From NCBI RefSeq assembly GCF_009928415.1, contig NZ_JAABNN010000004.1:62001-126000 (forward strand): a stretch of 64,000 nt of DNA. The letters run 5' to 3'. This stretch comes from Bacillus sp. USDA818B3_A. Its GTDB lineage: Bacteria; Bacillota; Bacilli; Bacillales; Cytobacillaceae. Shown piece after piece: positions 43,915 through 56,020 of the stretch (its first letter is position 1; each line of letters starts with the position of its first letter). Position numbers and translations under genes: made by a program. Under the pieces are notes generated by a model, which did no database searches, was not told where the DNA came from, and saw only the letters and a program-made list of their open reading frames with translations.

Positions 43915-43947
43915 TTAACCGATAGAACCTTCCATCTCGAACTTGAT
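43915..43947 (-). repeat. 33-bp direct repeat: duplicated sufB 3' end (left copy)
   Basis: TTAACCGATAGAACCTTCCA and the next 13 bases are identical to 47478-47510, the last codons and stop of sufB; one mismatch, then AAA, follow. No coding gene uses this copy. Both copies have the same orientation and bound the accessory segment. Confidence 0.95.
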
Positions 43948-44044
43948 TAAAAGTACTTAAAACAGCATCAAACCACATCCAAAAAAGTCCCTTCAACAGA
44001 ACTAGCTTAACGTCTTGTTGGCTTCGTTTCATCATGACATATAA

Positions 44045-45028
44045 CTATCTCTTAAACTTCTCAAGAAACCTTGTAGGATACTCGCTAGGAAGTTTACTTA
44101 TTTCATCCAATACATTCCATTGTTCCTCACTTAAGCTCCAGCCAACACTTCCCATATTTTCTTCAAATTGTTCTAGACTGCTGGCACCAAAAATAGGGGA
44201 TGTTATTTCTTCTTTGTTTAACAGCCAATTTAGAGCGACTTGAACAGGGGTTTTATCAATCTCATAAGCTACTTCCTGTACTGCTCGTAAAATCTCGAAA
44301 TTTTTATCATATGCACGGTTTTGCCAGTTAGATTCACCTACGTCATTAGATAATCTTCCAGCAGTAGGTGTTTCTCCTTGTTTATATTTCCCCGTTAAAA
44401 ATCCTCCACCAATTGGTGCCCAAGGAATGACCCCTACGTTTTCTTCCTTACAAAGTGGCAGAATTTCTCGATCCATATCACGAGTGACAAGACTATACTG
44501 AGGTTGAATCGAAATGAACCGAACAAGATTGTTATAATCGCTATATGATAAGGCTTTCATCATTTGCCAAGCTAAAAAGTTTGAACAGCCTATGTATCGA
44601 ACTTTTCCGGAACTGACTAAATCGTCTAACGTCCTGATCGTTTCTTCAATAGGAGTAATATTATCCCAAACATGCAATTGATAAAGATCAATATAATCTG
44701 TATTCAATCGCTTTAGGCTTTGATCTACTCCTTCCATGATCCGACGACGAGAATAACCAAAATCATTCGGATGTGGACCTACTCGCATCCGTACCTTGGT
44801 TGCTACTACAACCTCAGAACGACGGTCTTTAATGGCTTTTCCAACAATTTTCTCAGATTCTCCGCCAACATATACATCGGCAGTATCGATGAAATTCCCT
44901 CCACGGTCAAGGAATTGATGAATCATATTAATGGAGTCTGTTTCATTCACCTCTCTACCAAAGGTCATGGATCCTAAGCAAAGCTCAGACACTAATAAGC
45001 CACTTTTTCCTAACGTCTTGTATTGCAT
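44045..45028 (-). CDS. Aldo/keto reductase
   Basis: A 327-residue TIM-barrel NADPH oxidoreductase. Catalytic tetrad: Asp and Tyr in FIDTADVYVGGESE, Lys in VVATKVRM, His in YQLHVWD. The C-terminal cofactor segment is NWLLNKEEITSPIFGASS. Substrate is unknown. ATG 45028 follows GGGAGAG. It lies inside the segment bounded by the sufB-tail repeats and is absent from the conserved B. subtilis order, so it is probably acquired. Confidence 0.9.
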   Translation of the reverse strand: MQYKTLGKSGLLVSELCLGSMTFGREVNETDSINMIHQFLDRGGNFIDTADVYVGGESEKIVGKAIKDRRSEVVVATKVRMRVGPHPNDFGYSRRRIMEGVDQSLKRLNTDYIDLYQLHVWDNITPIEETIRTLDDLVSSGKVRYIGCSNFLAWQMMKALSYSDYNNLVRFISIQPQYSLVTRDMDREILPLCKEENVGVIPWAPIGGGFLTGKYKQGETPTAGRLSNDVGESNWQNRAYDKNFEILRAVQEVAYEIDKTPVQVALNWLLNKEEITSPIFGASSLEQFEENMGSVGWSLSEEQWNVLDEISKLPSEYPTRFLEKFKR

Positions 45029-45600
45029 CTTATCTCTCCCATCATGTTTAATAATCCCCACCTCTTTTATTCTAGACTTTAGTAAGTTATTCCTTTAAAT
45101 CAGTAAAGAAATTTTGCTTAAACACGTTGAAGTGAGTGTGGGTAATTTTAGTTAAAGGAGAGCATGTAATGTAGTGTAATACTTAATTAATCTCAAAAGT
45201 CATTAAACCTTACTTGGTACTTCAGAAAGTAATGATTACATTTCTCAAAGTAAGAGAAGCTTTTTTTGTAGATTTATGAAGTTAACAGATATGGAAAATC
45301 AACTTCAAATGTTTTTATTAATAATGATACATAAACTGGAATGATATGGGTTATGGAGGTACATGAAAGCGTGTACATGTTTATACAAGTAGAGGGTGAA
45401 CAGTTTAGTTGACGGAATCGAGTTCCACGGGTGCGACGTTCTACTCCGACTACCGTAATAATAAGACCATAAACAAAAAGGTCAACCAGAAATCTGGCTA
45501 ACCTTATATTATGAGCGGGTGCTTTACTGAAAAAAGCAATCATAATTAATAAGACACGGTATACAAGATTTTATGCAATTTTTTTACATTGTGGCTTATT
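45029..45600. other. Gene-free, decayed stretch in the accessory segment
   Basis: No frame here has both a convincing start with ribosome site and a coherent product. An ORF on the minus strand (45274-45543) has no ribosome site and no recognisable family. A small hairpin GGTCA...CCAGA/TCTGG near 45475-45506 is the only clear structure. It reads as eroded sequence between the reductase and the two gene remnants. Confidence 0.6.
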
Positions 45601-45601
45601 T

Positions 45602-45811
45602 TCAATCCAAAAATTATACTGCCATAAACGACATTTCTTAATTGCCAAATACATTACAGAAGTTGTTAAGAGAGCAAATGCCAAAGGAATGGCTCTTGAC
45701 CAAGCCTATGCTAAATCAGTTTTAAAAGGAAAAGCAAGTGACGAACTTCATAGAATGTTAAGGTCTGGCTATCTTGCACGATTGAAACCTAAAAAAGAGA
45801 GACTTTACTGA
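45602..45811 (+). pseudogene. C-terminal gene remnant, unknown
   Basis: The frame gives a protein-like peptide ending IAKYITEVVKRANAKGMALD then VLKGKASDELHRMLRSGYLA and LKPKKERLY, stopping at TGA 45811. There is no start codon with a ribosome site, and no clear upstream N-terminal part. I do not recognise the family. It overlaps the next remnant by 26 bp in another frame. Confidence 0.5.
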
Positions 45812-46148
45812 TCTTTATAATCAACGGAAATTTGTTTCAGTTGAAAACACTGCAAACGGAGAAGTTTCTTCAAATACGATTTTTGAATACAACCAAGAAG
45901 GGAACATCCTGACAGCCACCTATAGTGGAGGAGAAATTGTAAAAGGGACACTAATTGGTATAGTAAAGGACAATGGCAGTTTACAGTTTAGATATAACCA
46001 TGTGAACGTCAGAAACGAAATAAGAGGCGGTCAATGTTACTCTACTCCCGAAACACTGCCAGATGGAAGAATTAGATTACATGAGAAGTGGAAATGGACG
46101 GATACTGACCAAACTGAAGGAGAATCCATAATTGAAGAAGTTAAATAA
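45786..46148 (+). pseudogene. Start-less gene similar to small Bacillus n-acetylglutamate-synthase-annotated proteins
   Basis: After a TGA at 45783 the frame runs 120 codons to TAA 46148 without an early ATG/GTG/TTG. The product has [38 protein letters not shown], and [18 protein letters not shown] with EKWKWT, resembling small Bacillus proteins annotated as n-acetylglutamate synthase, usually starting MINY. Here the first few codons are lost or altered by the overlap with the preceding remnant, so it is probably a 5'-truncated gene. Confidence 0.6.
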
Positions 46149-46183
46149 CCTATAACCCTATCCACGTTATGGACTAAAATGAT

Positions 46184-46229
46184 CAAAATAAAACAGACCA
46201 TCACTGTCAGTGAAACTCTGTTTTATTTT
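46184..46229. terminator. Bidirectional terminator after the remnant and AI-2E-family gene
   Basis: AAAATAAAACAGA and TCTGTTTTATTTT form a 13-bp perfect stem around a loop with an inner CACTG/CAGTG pair. T-runs lie on both sides. Confidence 0.88.
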
Positions 46230-46231
46230 GG

Positions 46232-47302
46232 CTACATATTCTCAATTTTTCTCAGTTTATAAAAACGAATGACATTTTTAAGGGTTACTTTAATAACAGA
46301 ATAGAGCGGTATGGCGATAATGATGCCTACAAATCCATAAATAGCCCCTGAAATTAACAAAATGAAAATAACTGTTAATGGATGAAGATTCAGTTTTTTC
46401 CCCATAACTCTTGGCGTAACTAAGTGTCCATCTAATTGCTGGGTAACGATTACAACTAATATGACTTTCAAGACCATAAACGGACCTTGTAAAAGTGCGA
46501 CAATGATGGCCGGTAGCATTCCAATCACAGGGCCAATAAAGGGTACAATCGTCATACACATGGCGAAAATGGCAAGCACTAGACTATTGTTCAGGCCAAT
46601 CATGCAAAAACCAATATACATCAAGATTCCATCCGATAACGCTATGATACATTGTCCGATGATATACGCGGAAAAAGTCTTATCGATATCAACCAGAAGC
46701 AAATTTCCCTCTTCCACGTGTTCAACGGGAAGATTTTTTAAGAGAGCAGGCTTCAGTTTCTCTCCATCCCGTAAAAAATAAAAAACAATAAAGGGAACCA
46801 CTGCAAGCACCGTTGCGATACTAGTGACAATAGATAGGATATTCGTGATATTTTGTTCGACATGCTGTAAAAAAGAGTTTGAGAGGGAACTTGCTTTTTT
46901 CTCAATCATTCTTAATGAACTGTTTCCCAAGCTATTATGCTTAACCATATTATGGGAGACATTTGAGATCTTATCAAACTTATTTGGAAATTGCTCCGAA
47001 AGCTGCTGGACTTGTTGTGCAATAGGAGTACCAGTAAAATGAACAAAAAGATATCCCGCCCCAATGAATAGTAGATAAACAATCAATATACTTATATTTT
47101 TGCTGATATATTTGGAAAAAAAGGTTACAAATGGCCTCATGATATAATAAATGATACCGGAAATGAGGATCGGAAAGAATATGGTAGCAATTAATTTTTG
47201 AAAAGGCCAAACAAAGTAATCGATTTTGCCAAATAAGAAAATGATTAATAAAATTAACAGGGTTCCGGTTGCATATTTAAAAAAAGGTCTCTTAATCCAC
47301 AT
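46232..47302 (-). CDS. AI-2E family transporter (YtvI/YueF-like)
   Basis: A 356-residue membrane protein with about seven helices in the PerM/AI-2E exporter layout: helices at the N-terminus, a soluble helical domain (about 95-165), then VVPFIVFYFLRDGEKLKP, FSAYIIGQCIIALSDGILM and TIVPFIGPVIGMLPAII. Substrate not assignable; some relatives are Na+/H+ antiporters. ATG 47302 follows GGGGGG. It is inside the segment bounded by sufB-tail repeats. Confidence 0.88.
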   Translation of the reverse strand: MWIKRPFFKYATGTLLILLIIFLFGKIDYFVWPFQKLIATIFFPILISGIIYYIMRPFVTFFSKYISKNISILIVYLLFIGAGYLFVHFTGTPIAQQVQQLSEQFPNKFDKISNVSHNMVKHNSLGNSSLRMIEKKASSLSNSFLQHVEQNITNILSIVTSIATVLAVVPFIVFYFLRDGEKLKPALLKNLPVEHVEEGNLLLVDIDKTFSAYIIGQCIIALSDGILMYIGFCMIGLNNSLVLAIFAMCMTIVPFIGPVIGMLPAIIVALLQGPFMVLKVILVVIVTQQLDGHLVTPRVMGKKLNLHPLTVIFILLISGAIYGFVGIIIAIPLYSVIKVTLKNVIRFYKLRKIENM

Positions 47303-47442
47303 ACCAACCCCCCTAGAATTTTAAAAAATTAGGTCTCTATTTAACTATCCTCTTTTAGTCCAACATAAACCTTTAGGAAATCCATCGTCCCATATCGTCA
47401 TCTTTACGGCATGGCTGTATTCCATTGCGTAACCTAAACATA

Positions 47443-47472
47443 AGAAAAACCCTTGATATACAAGGGTCTTTT
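47443..47472 (-). terminator. Terminator immediately after sufB
   Basis: ACCCTTG and CAAGGGT form a perfect stem around TATAT, with TTTTTC following on the minus strand, six bases after the sufB stop. A different terminator follows the orphan tail copy. Confidence 0.85.
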
Positions 47473-47477
47473 CTTTG

Positions 47478-48875
47478 TTAACCGATAGAACCTTCCATCT
47501 CGAACTTGATCAAACGGTTCATTTCAACGGCATATTCCATTGGTAATTCTTTTGTAAATGGCTCAATGAAGCCCATAACGATCATCTCAGTTGCTTCCTG
47601 CTCAGAAATACCGCGGCTCATCAGATAGAATAACTGCTCTTCTGAAACCTTCGATACCTTCGCTTCGTGCTCAAGAGAAATATTGTCGTTTAGGATTTCA
47701 TTGTATGGAATCGTATCAGATGTTGATTGATTATCCATAATCAATGTATCACATTCAATATTGGCACGTGCCCCATCCGCTTTGCGTCCAAAATGAACCA
47801 CACCGCGATAGGTTACTTTACCACCATGTTTAGAGATGGATTTAGATACAATCGTTGAAGATGTATTTGGAGCTAAGTGAATCATTTTCGCTCCCGCATC
47901 CTGGTGCTGACCTTTACCTGCAATCGCAATCGATAAGGTCATTCCACGTGCGCCTTCGCCTTTTAAAATAACGGCAGGGTATTTCATCGTTAACTTAGAA
48001 CCAATATTACCATCAATCCATTCCATTGTTGCGTTTGCTTCACAAACCGCACGCTTCGTAACTAGGTTAAACACGTTGTTTGCCCAGTTTTGAATGGTTG
48101 TATAACGGCAATAAGCATCCTTCTTAATGATGATTTCTACAACCGCACTGTGTAGTGAGTTAGTTGTATAAACTGGTGCTGTACATCCTTCTACATAGTG
48201 TACAGATGAACCTTCATCAACAATAATTAGAGTACGTTCAAATTGACCCATGTTCTCAGAGTTGATCCGGAAGTAAGCCTGTAATGGCGTATCTACCTTA
48301 ATACCAGGTGGTACATAGATGAATGAACCGCCAGACCATACGGCTGAGTTTAATGCTGCGAATTTATTATCCGTTGGCGGAATTACTTTTGCCCAGTGTT
48401 CACGGAAAATGTCTTCGTTTTCTCTTAAGGCAGAATCTGTATCCTTAAAGACGATTCCGAGCTCTTCAAGGTCTTCCTTCATGTTATGGTAAACAACCTC
48501 TGATTCGTACTGTGCAGATACACCGGCAAGGTATTTCTGCTCAGCTTCAGGAATTCCAAGCTTATCGAAAGTCGCTTTGATTTCCTCTGGTACTTCATCC
48601 CAAGACTTCTCGGATTTTTCAGACGGTTTTACATAATAAGTAATTTCGTCAAAGCTTAAAGAATTTAAGTCGCCGCCCCATTGTGGCATTGGCATATTGT
48701 AGAAATGCTCTAAAGACTTTAGGCGGAAGTCAAGCATCCACTGTGGTTCGTTTTTCATTTTTGAAATTTCTTCAACAATCTCACGTGTTAAACCACGTTT
48801 TGATCGGAAAATGGAAACGTCTTTATCGGCAAAACCGTATTTATAATCCCCGATTTCAGGCATCTTTTTTGCCAT
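47478..48875 (-). CDS. sufB: Fe-S cluster assembly scaffold SufB
   Basis: A 465-residue SufB, part of the SufBC2D scaffold on which [4Fe-4S] clusters form. The body is a beta-helix (about 170-400) with conserved stretches [37 protein letters not shown] and [20 protein letters not shown]; the C-terminal helix includes [18 protein letters not shown]. Last gene of sufCDSUB. The final codons and stop (47478-47510) are the copy repeated at 43915. Confidence 0.97.
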   Translation of the reverse strand: MAKKMPEIGDYKYGFADKDVSIFRSKRGLTREIVEEISKMKNEPQWMLDFRLKSLEHFYNMPMPQWGGDLNSLSFDEITYYVKPSEKSEKSWDEVPEEIKATFDKLGIPEAEQKYLAGVSAQYESEVVYHNMKEDLEELGIVFKDTDSALRENEDIFREHWAKVIPPTDNKFAALNSAVWSGGSFIYVPPGIKVDTPLQAYFRINSENMGQFERTLIIVDEGSSVHYVEGCTAPVYTTNSLHSAVVEIIIKKDAYCRYTTIQNWANNVFNLVTKRAVCEANATMEWIDGNIGSKLTMKYPAVILKGEGARGMTLSIAIAGKGQHQDAGAKMIHLAPNTSSTIVSKSISKHGGKVTYRGVVHFGRKADGARANIECDTLIMDNQSTSDTIPYNEILNDNISLEHEAKVSKVSEEQLFYLMSRGISEQEATEMIVMGFIEPFTKELPMEYAVEMNRLIKFEMEGSIG

Positions 48876-48922
48876 CGTCGTATTCCTCCTTCATAAACGA
48901 TTAGAGCATTAGCCCAATCGTT

Positions 48923-51898
<2,976 letters not shown>

Positions 51899-51919
51899 TG
51901 TAATCCTCCTAACACTCTG

Positions 51920-52705
51920 TTACGCTTCTTGCCCAACTGTTTCATCTTCAATGCCAAGCTCTTGTTTGATCCAGTCATATCCTTCTGCTTCTAAGCGTTG
52001 TGCAAGCTCTGGTCCGCCAGATTTAACAACACGGCCCTGCATCATAATATGCACATGGTCAGGAGTGATATAGTTTAACAGACGTTGATAGTGTGTGATA
52101 ATTAAGCAGCCGAAATCTTCTCCGCGCATTTGATTAACACCCTTTGAAACAACTTTTAGGGCATCGATATCAAGACCAGAGTCAATTTCATCCAAGATCG
52201 CAATTTTTGGTTCGATCATCATTAATTGAAGAATTTCGTTACGCTTTTTCTCACCGCCGGAAAATCCTTCATTTAGATAACGCTGTGCCATATCTAAATC
52301 CATTTCGAGGAATTCCATTTGCTTATCCATTTTACGGATGAATTTCATTAGAGAAATTTCGTTTCCTTCACCTAAACGGCTGTTAATCGCCGAACGTAAA
52401 AAATCGGCATTTGTTACGCCGTTGATTTCGCTAGGATATTGCATTGCTAAGAATAATCCTGCACGTGCGCGCTCATCTACTTCCATTTCAAGAACATCTT
52501 GTCCGTCTAGTGTAATAGAACCGCTAGTTACTTCATATTTTGGGTGTCCCATAATGGCAGAAGATAAAGTTGATTTACCAGTACCGTTTGGCCCCATGAT
52601 TGCGTGGATTTCTCCGCCTTTTATTTCGAGGTTTACACCTTTTAAAATTTCTTTCCCATCAATTGCTACATGTAAATCTTTGATCGTTAATGTTGATCCA
52701 GCCAT
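51920..52705 (-). CDS. sufC: Suf complex ATPase SufC
   Basis: A 261-residue ABC-type ATPase driving the SufBD scaffold. Walker A is GPNGTGKSTLSSAI, the signature FSGGEKKRNEILQ, Walker B IAILDEIDSGLD, and a switch His in LIITHYQRLL. It has no membrane partner, as expected. ATG 52705 follows GGAGG. First gene of the operon; a 400-bp gene-free region with a palindromic promoter lies upstream. Confidence 0.97.
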   Translation of the reverse strand: MAGSTLTIKDLHVAIDGKEILKGVNLEIKGGEIHAIMGPNGTGKSTLSSAIMGHPKYEVTSGSITLDGQDVLEMEVDERARAGLFLAMQYPSEINGVTNADFLRSAINSRLGEGNEISLMKFIRKMDKQMEFLEMDLDMAQRYLNEGFSGGEKKRNEILQLMMIEPKIAILDEIDSGLDIDALKVVSKGVNQMRGEDFGCLIITHYQRLLNYITPDHVHIMMQGRVVKSGGPELAQRLEAEGYDWIKQELGIEDETVGQEA

Positions 52706-52762
52706 ATTTATACCTCCGAAAAGAAAGTGTTGTTAGCTTGCAAAGCAAGTTTGTTTGTAACT

Positions 52763-52880
52763 CTTATTCTCATTTTATTCTCATTACAATCTTATAACAA
52801 ATAGAATGTATTAGCAACTCTTAAACAGTATAACAAAGCTCTATTTTCATTAAGCGATTGTTAATTGAGAATAGAATAAG
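52763..52880. promoter_or_regulatory. Suf promoter region enclosed by a long imperfect inverted repeat
   Basis: CTTATTCT...TATTCTCATTACAATC at 52763-52791 is matched in reverse complement at 52856-52880 (GATTGTTAATTGAGAATAG...AATAAG). Between the arms, on the minus strand, TTGTTA (52831-52836) and TAATAC (52808-52813) are 17 bp apart, a plausible sigma-A promoter for sufC. TATTCTCAT is repeated at 52765 and 52776, one helical turn apart. The regulator is unknown; half-sites loosely recall Fur boxes. Confidence 0.5.
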
Positions 52881-53087
52881 TGGATTTAAACGAAAATTCA
52901 GACATCTACTTCTTATGTAAGATAGACCCGAATAAAATCATACCTTATTTTTAGAAAATTACCAAGAAATGAATTTGTCTTCCCTCAGTCCACTTTTTAC
53001 CATTACAAAGGATTAAGTACTATATCCATTCCGTTTCCTATAGGTTGCTTTAACTAGATATTCTTCATTCGTAAGAAACAAAGAACC

Positions 53088-53114
53088 AGTGCTATATCGC
53101 ACTGGCCCCATCAC
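53088..53114 (-). terminator. Terminator of the metNPQ operon
   Basis: CCAGTGC and GCACTGG form a perfect stem around GATATA, with TTCTTTGTTT on the minus strand, about 15 bp after the metQ stop. Confidence 0.8.
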
Positions 53115-53128
53115 TTTATTAAAGATTA

Positions 53129-53962
53129 TTATTTGGCAATTTGAACGGCACCTTGATATTTATCTTTAATAAACTTTTGAATTTCTTCTGATTTTAGAAC
53201 CTCTACAAGTGTTTTAATTTCTGCACGGTTTTTGTCCTCAGAGCGAACCACTACAAGGTTGGCCGGTACAACATCACTGCCTTCAAAGGCAATTCCATAC
53301 TTACCGATGTCAATTCCACCTTCTAATGCGTAGTTGGTATTAATAACAACTGCATCACCTTCGCCGCTTTCGAAAGAAGAGGCTAATAATTTAGCTTCAA
53401 TTAAAGTAGAGAAATCAAGTTTCTTTGGATTTTCAATAATATCCTCTACCCTTGCATTAGCGCCAACGCCTTCTTTTAGCTTAATTAAACCAGCTTTTTC
53501 AAAAATAGGTAAGATTCGTCCGTGGTCACTAAATGAATCACTCATAATAATTTTGGCACCTGTTGGCAGATCCTTTAGGCTTTTATACTTTTTAGAATAA
53601 ATGCCGATTGGTTCCTTATGAATTTCACCAACACTAACAAAATCATAATCCTTGTTTTCCTTCATTTGAAGCTCTAAATAACCTGGTGTTTGGAAATAGT
53701 TTGCATCAATTTCTTTATCCCTTAAGGCTACATTTGGAAGAACATAATCTTGGAAAACTTGCACTTCTAGATCGATACCTTTTTTCTTTAACAAAGGTTT
53801 TGCAGCTTCAAGTACTTCAGCATGAGGTACGGCAGATGCACCGACGATTAATTTTTTGTTGCCATCTTTTCCTTCTTTAGCTGTGTCATCTTTAGCAGCG
53901 CCACAAGCTGACAATGCAAATGCTAATAAGGCAATTGCGATAAGACTAAATACTTTTTTCAT
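53129..53962 (-). CDS. metQ: Methionine ABC transporter substrate-binding lipoprotein MetQ
   Basis: A 277-residue NlpA-family lipoprotein: signal peptide with lipobox FALSAC (Cys20), then KLIVGASAVPHAEVLE, VFQDYVLPN and EIDANYFQTPGYLE. It captures D/L-methionine outside the membrane for MetNP. ATG 53962 follows GGGGG. Third gene of the SAM-controlled operon, 14 bp after metP. Confidence 0.96.
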   Translation of the reverse strand: MKKVFSLIAIALLAFALSACGAAKDDTAKEGKDGNKKLIVGASAVPHAEVLEAAKPLLKKKGIDLEVQVFQDYVLPNVALRDKEIDANYFQTPGYLELQMKENKDYDFVSVGEIHKEPIGIYSKKYKSLKDLPTGAKIIMSDSFSDHGRILPIFEKAGLIKLKEGVGANARVEDIIENPKKLDFSTLIEAKLLASSFESGEGDAVVINTNYALEGGIDIGKYGIAFEGSDVVPANLVVVRSEDKNRAEIKTLVEVLKSEEIQKFIKDKYQGAVQIAK

Positions 53963-53976
53963 TTTTTCTCCCCCTG

Positions 53977-54642
53977 TTATCGTTTGTCAGTTTTCTTTGT
54001 AAAATAATCTCCAATAAATTGGATAATAAAAACTAAAATTAATACAGCAACTGTTGCAATTAAGGTAATCATTGGTCTATTGCGCTGAAAGCCTTCCAAG
54101 TAAGCGAAATGACCAAGTCCGCCAGCTCCAATTACCCCCGCCATAGCGGTAAAGCTGACTAAAGAAATGGCTGTGACAGTAATTCCTGAAATTAACGCTG
54201 GCAATGATTCAGGTATTAACACCTTAAATATAATATGTCCATGTGTGGCTCCCATCGATTGAGATGCCTCTATCACACCCTTGTCAATTTCCCTAAGTGC
54301 AATTTCCACCATACGCGCGTAGAAAGGCGCCGCCCCAATAATTAAGGCCGGTAAGGCTGCGTTTGCACCGAGCATTGACCCAACTAGTAATTTCGTAAAA
54401 GGAATTAACAATACAATTAAGATAATAAATGGAATGGATCTAAAAATATTAACAAATCCAGCAATAATGATATGTACCATTTTACTTTGCCAGATATTTC
54501 CCTCATCTGTTAAAAACAATAAAAGACCGAGTAACAAACCCAAAATAAATGTAACAACAACCGATATTGAAGTCATGTAGATGGTTTCTTGGGTTGCAGC
54601 AAATAATTGATCCCAGTTTAGTGTTTCCGTTAAATTAGTCAT
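53977..54642 (-). CDS. metP: Methionine ABC transporter permease MetP (MetI)
   Basis: A 221-residue permease with five or six helices and the ABC permease EAA loop VEIALREIDKGVIEASQSMG. It also shows LLIPFTKLLVGSMLG and GVIGAGGLGHFAYLEGF, typical of the methionine uptake family. Its start overlaps the metN stop by 8 bp, consistent with coupled translation. Confidence 0.96.
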   Translation of the reverse strand: MTNLTETLNWDQLFAATQETIYMTSISVVVTFILGLLLGLLLFLTDEGNIWQSKMVHIIIAGFVNIFRSIPFIILIVLLIPFTKLLVGSMLGANAALPALIIGAAPFYARMVEIALREIDKGVIEASQSMGATHGHIIFKVLIPESLPALISGITVTAISLVSFTAMAGVIGAGGLGHFAYLEGFQRNRPMITLIATVAVLILVFIIQFIGDYFTKKTDKR

Positions 54643-55660
54643 TGCTTAACACCTCCACACCGATTTGCTGTGAATGGAGATAATCGACCGCTTTTTGAAT
54701 TTCAGCCGTCTGCCCATCAAGGTGAAGAAATAATGAACCGTATGACCCATTTTGTGTATGCGATATTTTACCTTGGAGAATATTTACTATAACGTTATAA
54801 TCCCGAATAAGGTTTGTAATTAATGGCTGTTCTGCCGATTCACCAACGAACGAAAGCTGAATAACTTGTCCCTGAGGATAACGTCCAAGTAAATGGTCAA
54901 TTGTTTCCTTTGTTTCTTCCGGTTCCGTAACCTGTTGGACAAATCGTTTGGTTATTGGCTGCTTTGGATGTTTAAATACATCTAGAACAGGGCCCATTTC
55001 CACCATTTTACCGCCTTCCATCACAGCAACACGGTGACAGATTTTTCGAATAACATGCATTTCATGCGTAATTAGCACAATGGTTAATCCAAGTCGTTTA
55101 TTAATATCGACAAGCAGATCCAGAATGGAATCCGTTGTTTGCGGGTCGAGTGCCGATGTTGCTTCATCACATAATAAGACTTTCGGATTATTTGCAAGTG
55201 CCCTAGCAATTCCAACCCGCTGCTTTTGACCGCCGCTAAGCTCTGATGGATATGCATTTTCTCTGCCTTCTAAACCAACTAGCTTAATAAGCTCAGCCAC
55301 CCTCTTCTTTCTTTGCGGTCCTTTAACACCGGCAATCTCAAGAGGGAAAGCAATATTTTCACTGACAGTTCTCGACCACAGTAAGTTAAAATGCTGGAAG
55401 ATCATGCTGATTTCCTGACGAGCCTTACGGAGTTCAGCTCCCTTAATTTTCGAAATAACACGCCCGGCAACCGTAACGCTTCCGTCTGTTGGGATCTCCA
55501 GCCCGTTTAACATACGGATTAATGTACTTTTTCCGGCACCGCTATAACCAATCACGCCGAAAATCTCTCCGTCTTTAATCTCAAGATTTACATCGTCGAC
55601 TGCCTTGAGTTGACCTTTTTTACTAGAGAAGATTTTCCGGACATTCTGGATTGAAATCAT
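54635..55660 (-). CDS. metN: Methionine ABC transporter ATP-binding protein MetN
   Basis: A 341-residue ATPase. Walker A is GYSGAGKSTLIRML, signature LSGGQKQRVGIARAL, Walker B VLLCDEATSALDP. A C-terminal NIL/ACT-like domain (about 265-341) is the methionine-sensing regulatory domain of MetN. ATG 55660 follows AGGTGATC. First gene of metNPQ, behind the SAM riboswitch. Confidence 0.96.
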   Translation of the reverse strand: MISIQNVRKIFSSKKGQLKAVDDVNLEIKDGEIFGVIGYSGAGKSTLIRMLNGLEIPTDGSVTVAGRVISKIKGAELRKARQEISMIFQHFNLLWSRTVSENIAFPLEIAGVKGPQRKKRVAELIKLVGLEGRENAYPSELSGGQKQRVGIARALANNPKVLLCDEATSALDPQTTDSILDLLVDINKRLGLTIVLITHEMHVIRKICHRVAVMEGGKMVEMGPVLDVFKHPKQPITKRFVQQVTEPEETKETIDHLLGRYPQGQVIQLSFVGESAEQPLITNLIRDYNVIVNILQGKISHTQNGSYGSLFLHLDGQTAEIQKAVDYLHSQQIGVEVLSND

Positions 55661-55734
55661 TTGATCACCTACTTTATTAAATCTTGAATATAGGGTTCAC
55701 TGTTTGAATAAAAAGGATTCTATTATCTTAGAAA

Positions 55735-55898
55735 AACAAAAATACCTATCTGCACGGGCAGAAAGGCATGATAAAAGATAACCTTTCTCCCATCTCCCAA
55801 GGCAAAACGCCTTGTGTGAATTGGCACCATTTCAATGTTCATTGACGGTTGCCGGGCTTCATCGGGCACATCCCTCCACCTCTCTTGATAAGAGTTTA
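55735..55898 (-). ncRNA. SAM riboswitch (S-box) controlling metNPQ
   Basis: On the minus strand the leader has CTCTTATCAAGAGAGG, GGAGGGA, GATGAAGCCCGGCAACC and GGTGCCAATTC in the order of the class I SAM aptamer (about 55790-55898). A terminator stem CCTTTCTGC/GCAGATAGG with TATTTTTG follows (55738-55767). High SAM should fold the terminator and switch off methionine uptake. Confidence 0.95.
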
Positions 55899-56020
55899 CA
55901 GATTCTATATTCAATTAAATCGTTATATTATTTAAATAATTTTACTTTTTAACAAAAGTTATCGTATCACGGATAAAATGGGGTGTCAACGTTTTTTCTG
56001 GATCTATTTAATAGTTAAAT

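Noticed and set aside
43915-43947. Second functional sufB gene or fragment
   Set aside because: Only the last 33 bases are present, with no upstream homology and no start; it is a duplicated tail.
45274-45543. 89-codon minus-strand ORF
   Set aside because: No ribosome site, no coherent hydrophobic or domain pattern, and it lies in a decayed stretch.
55723-55914. 63-codon minus-strand ORF
   Set aside because: It is a reading of the SAM riboswitch leader upstream of metN; RNA structure explains the conservation.
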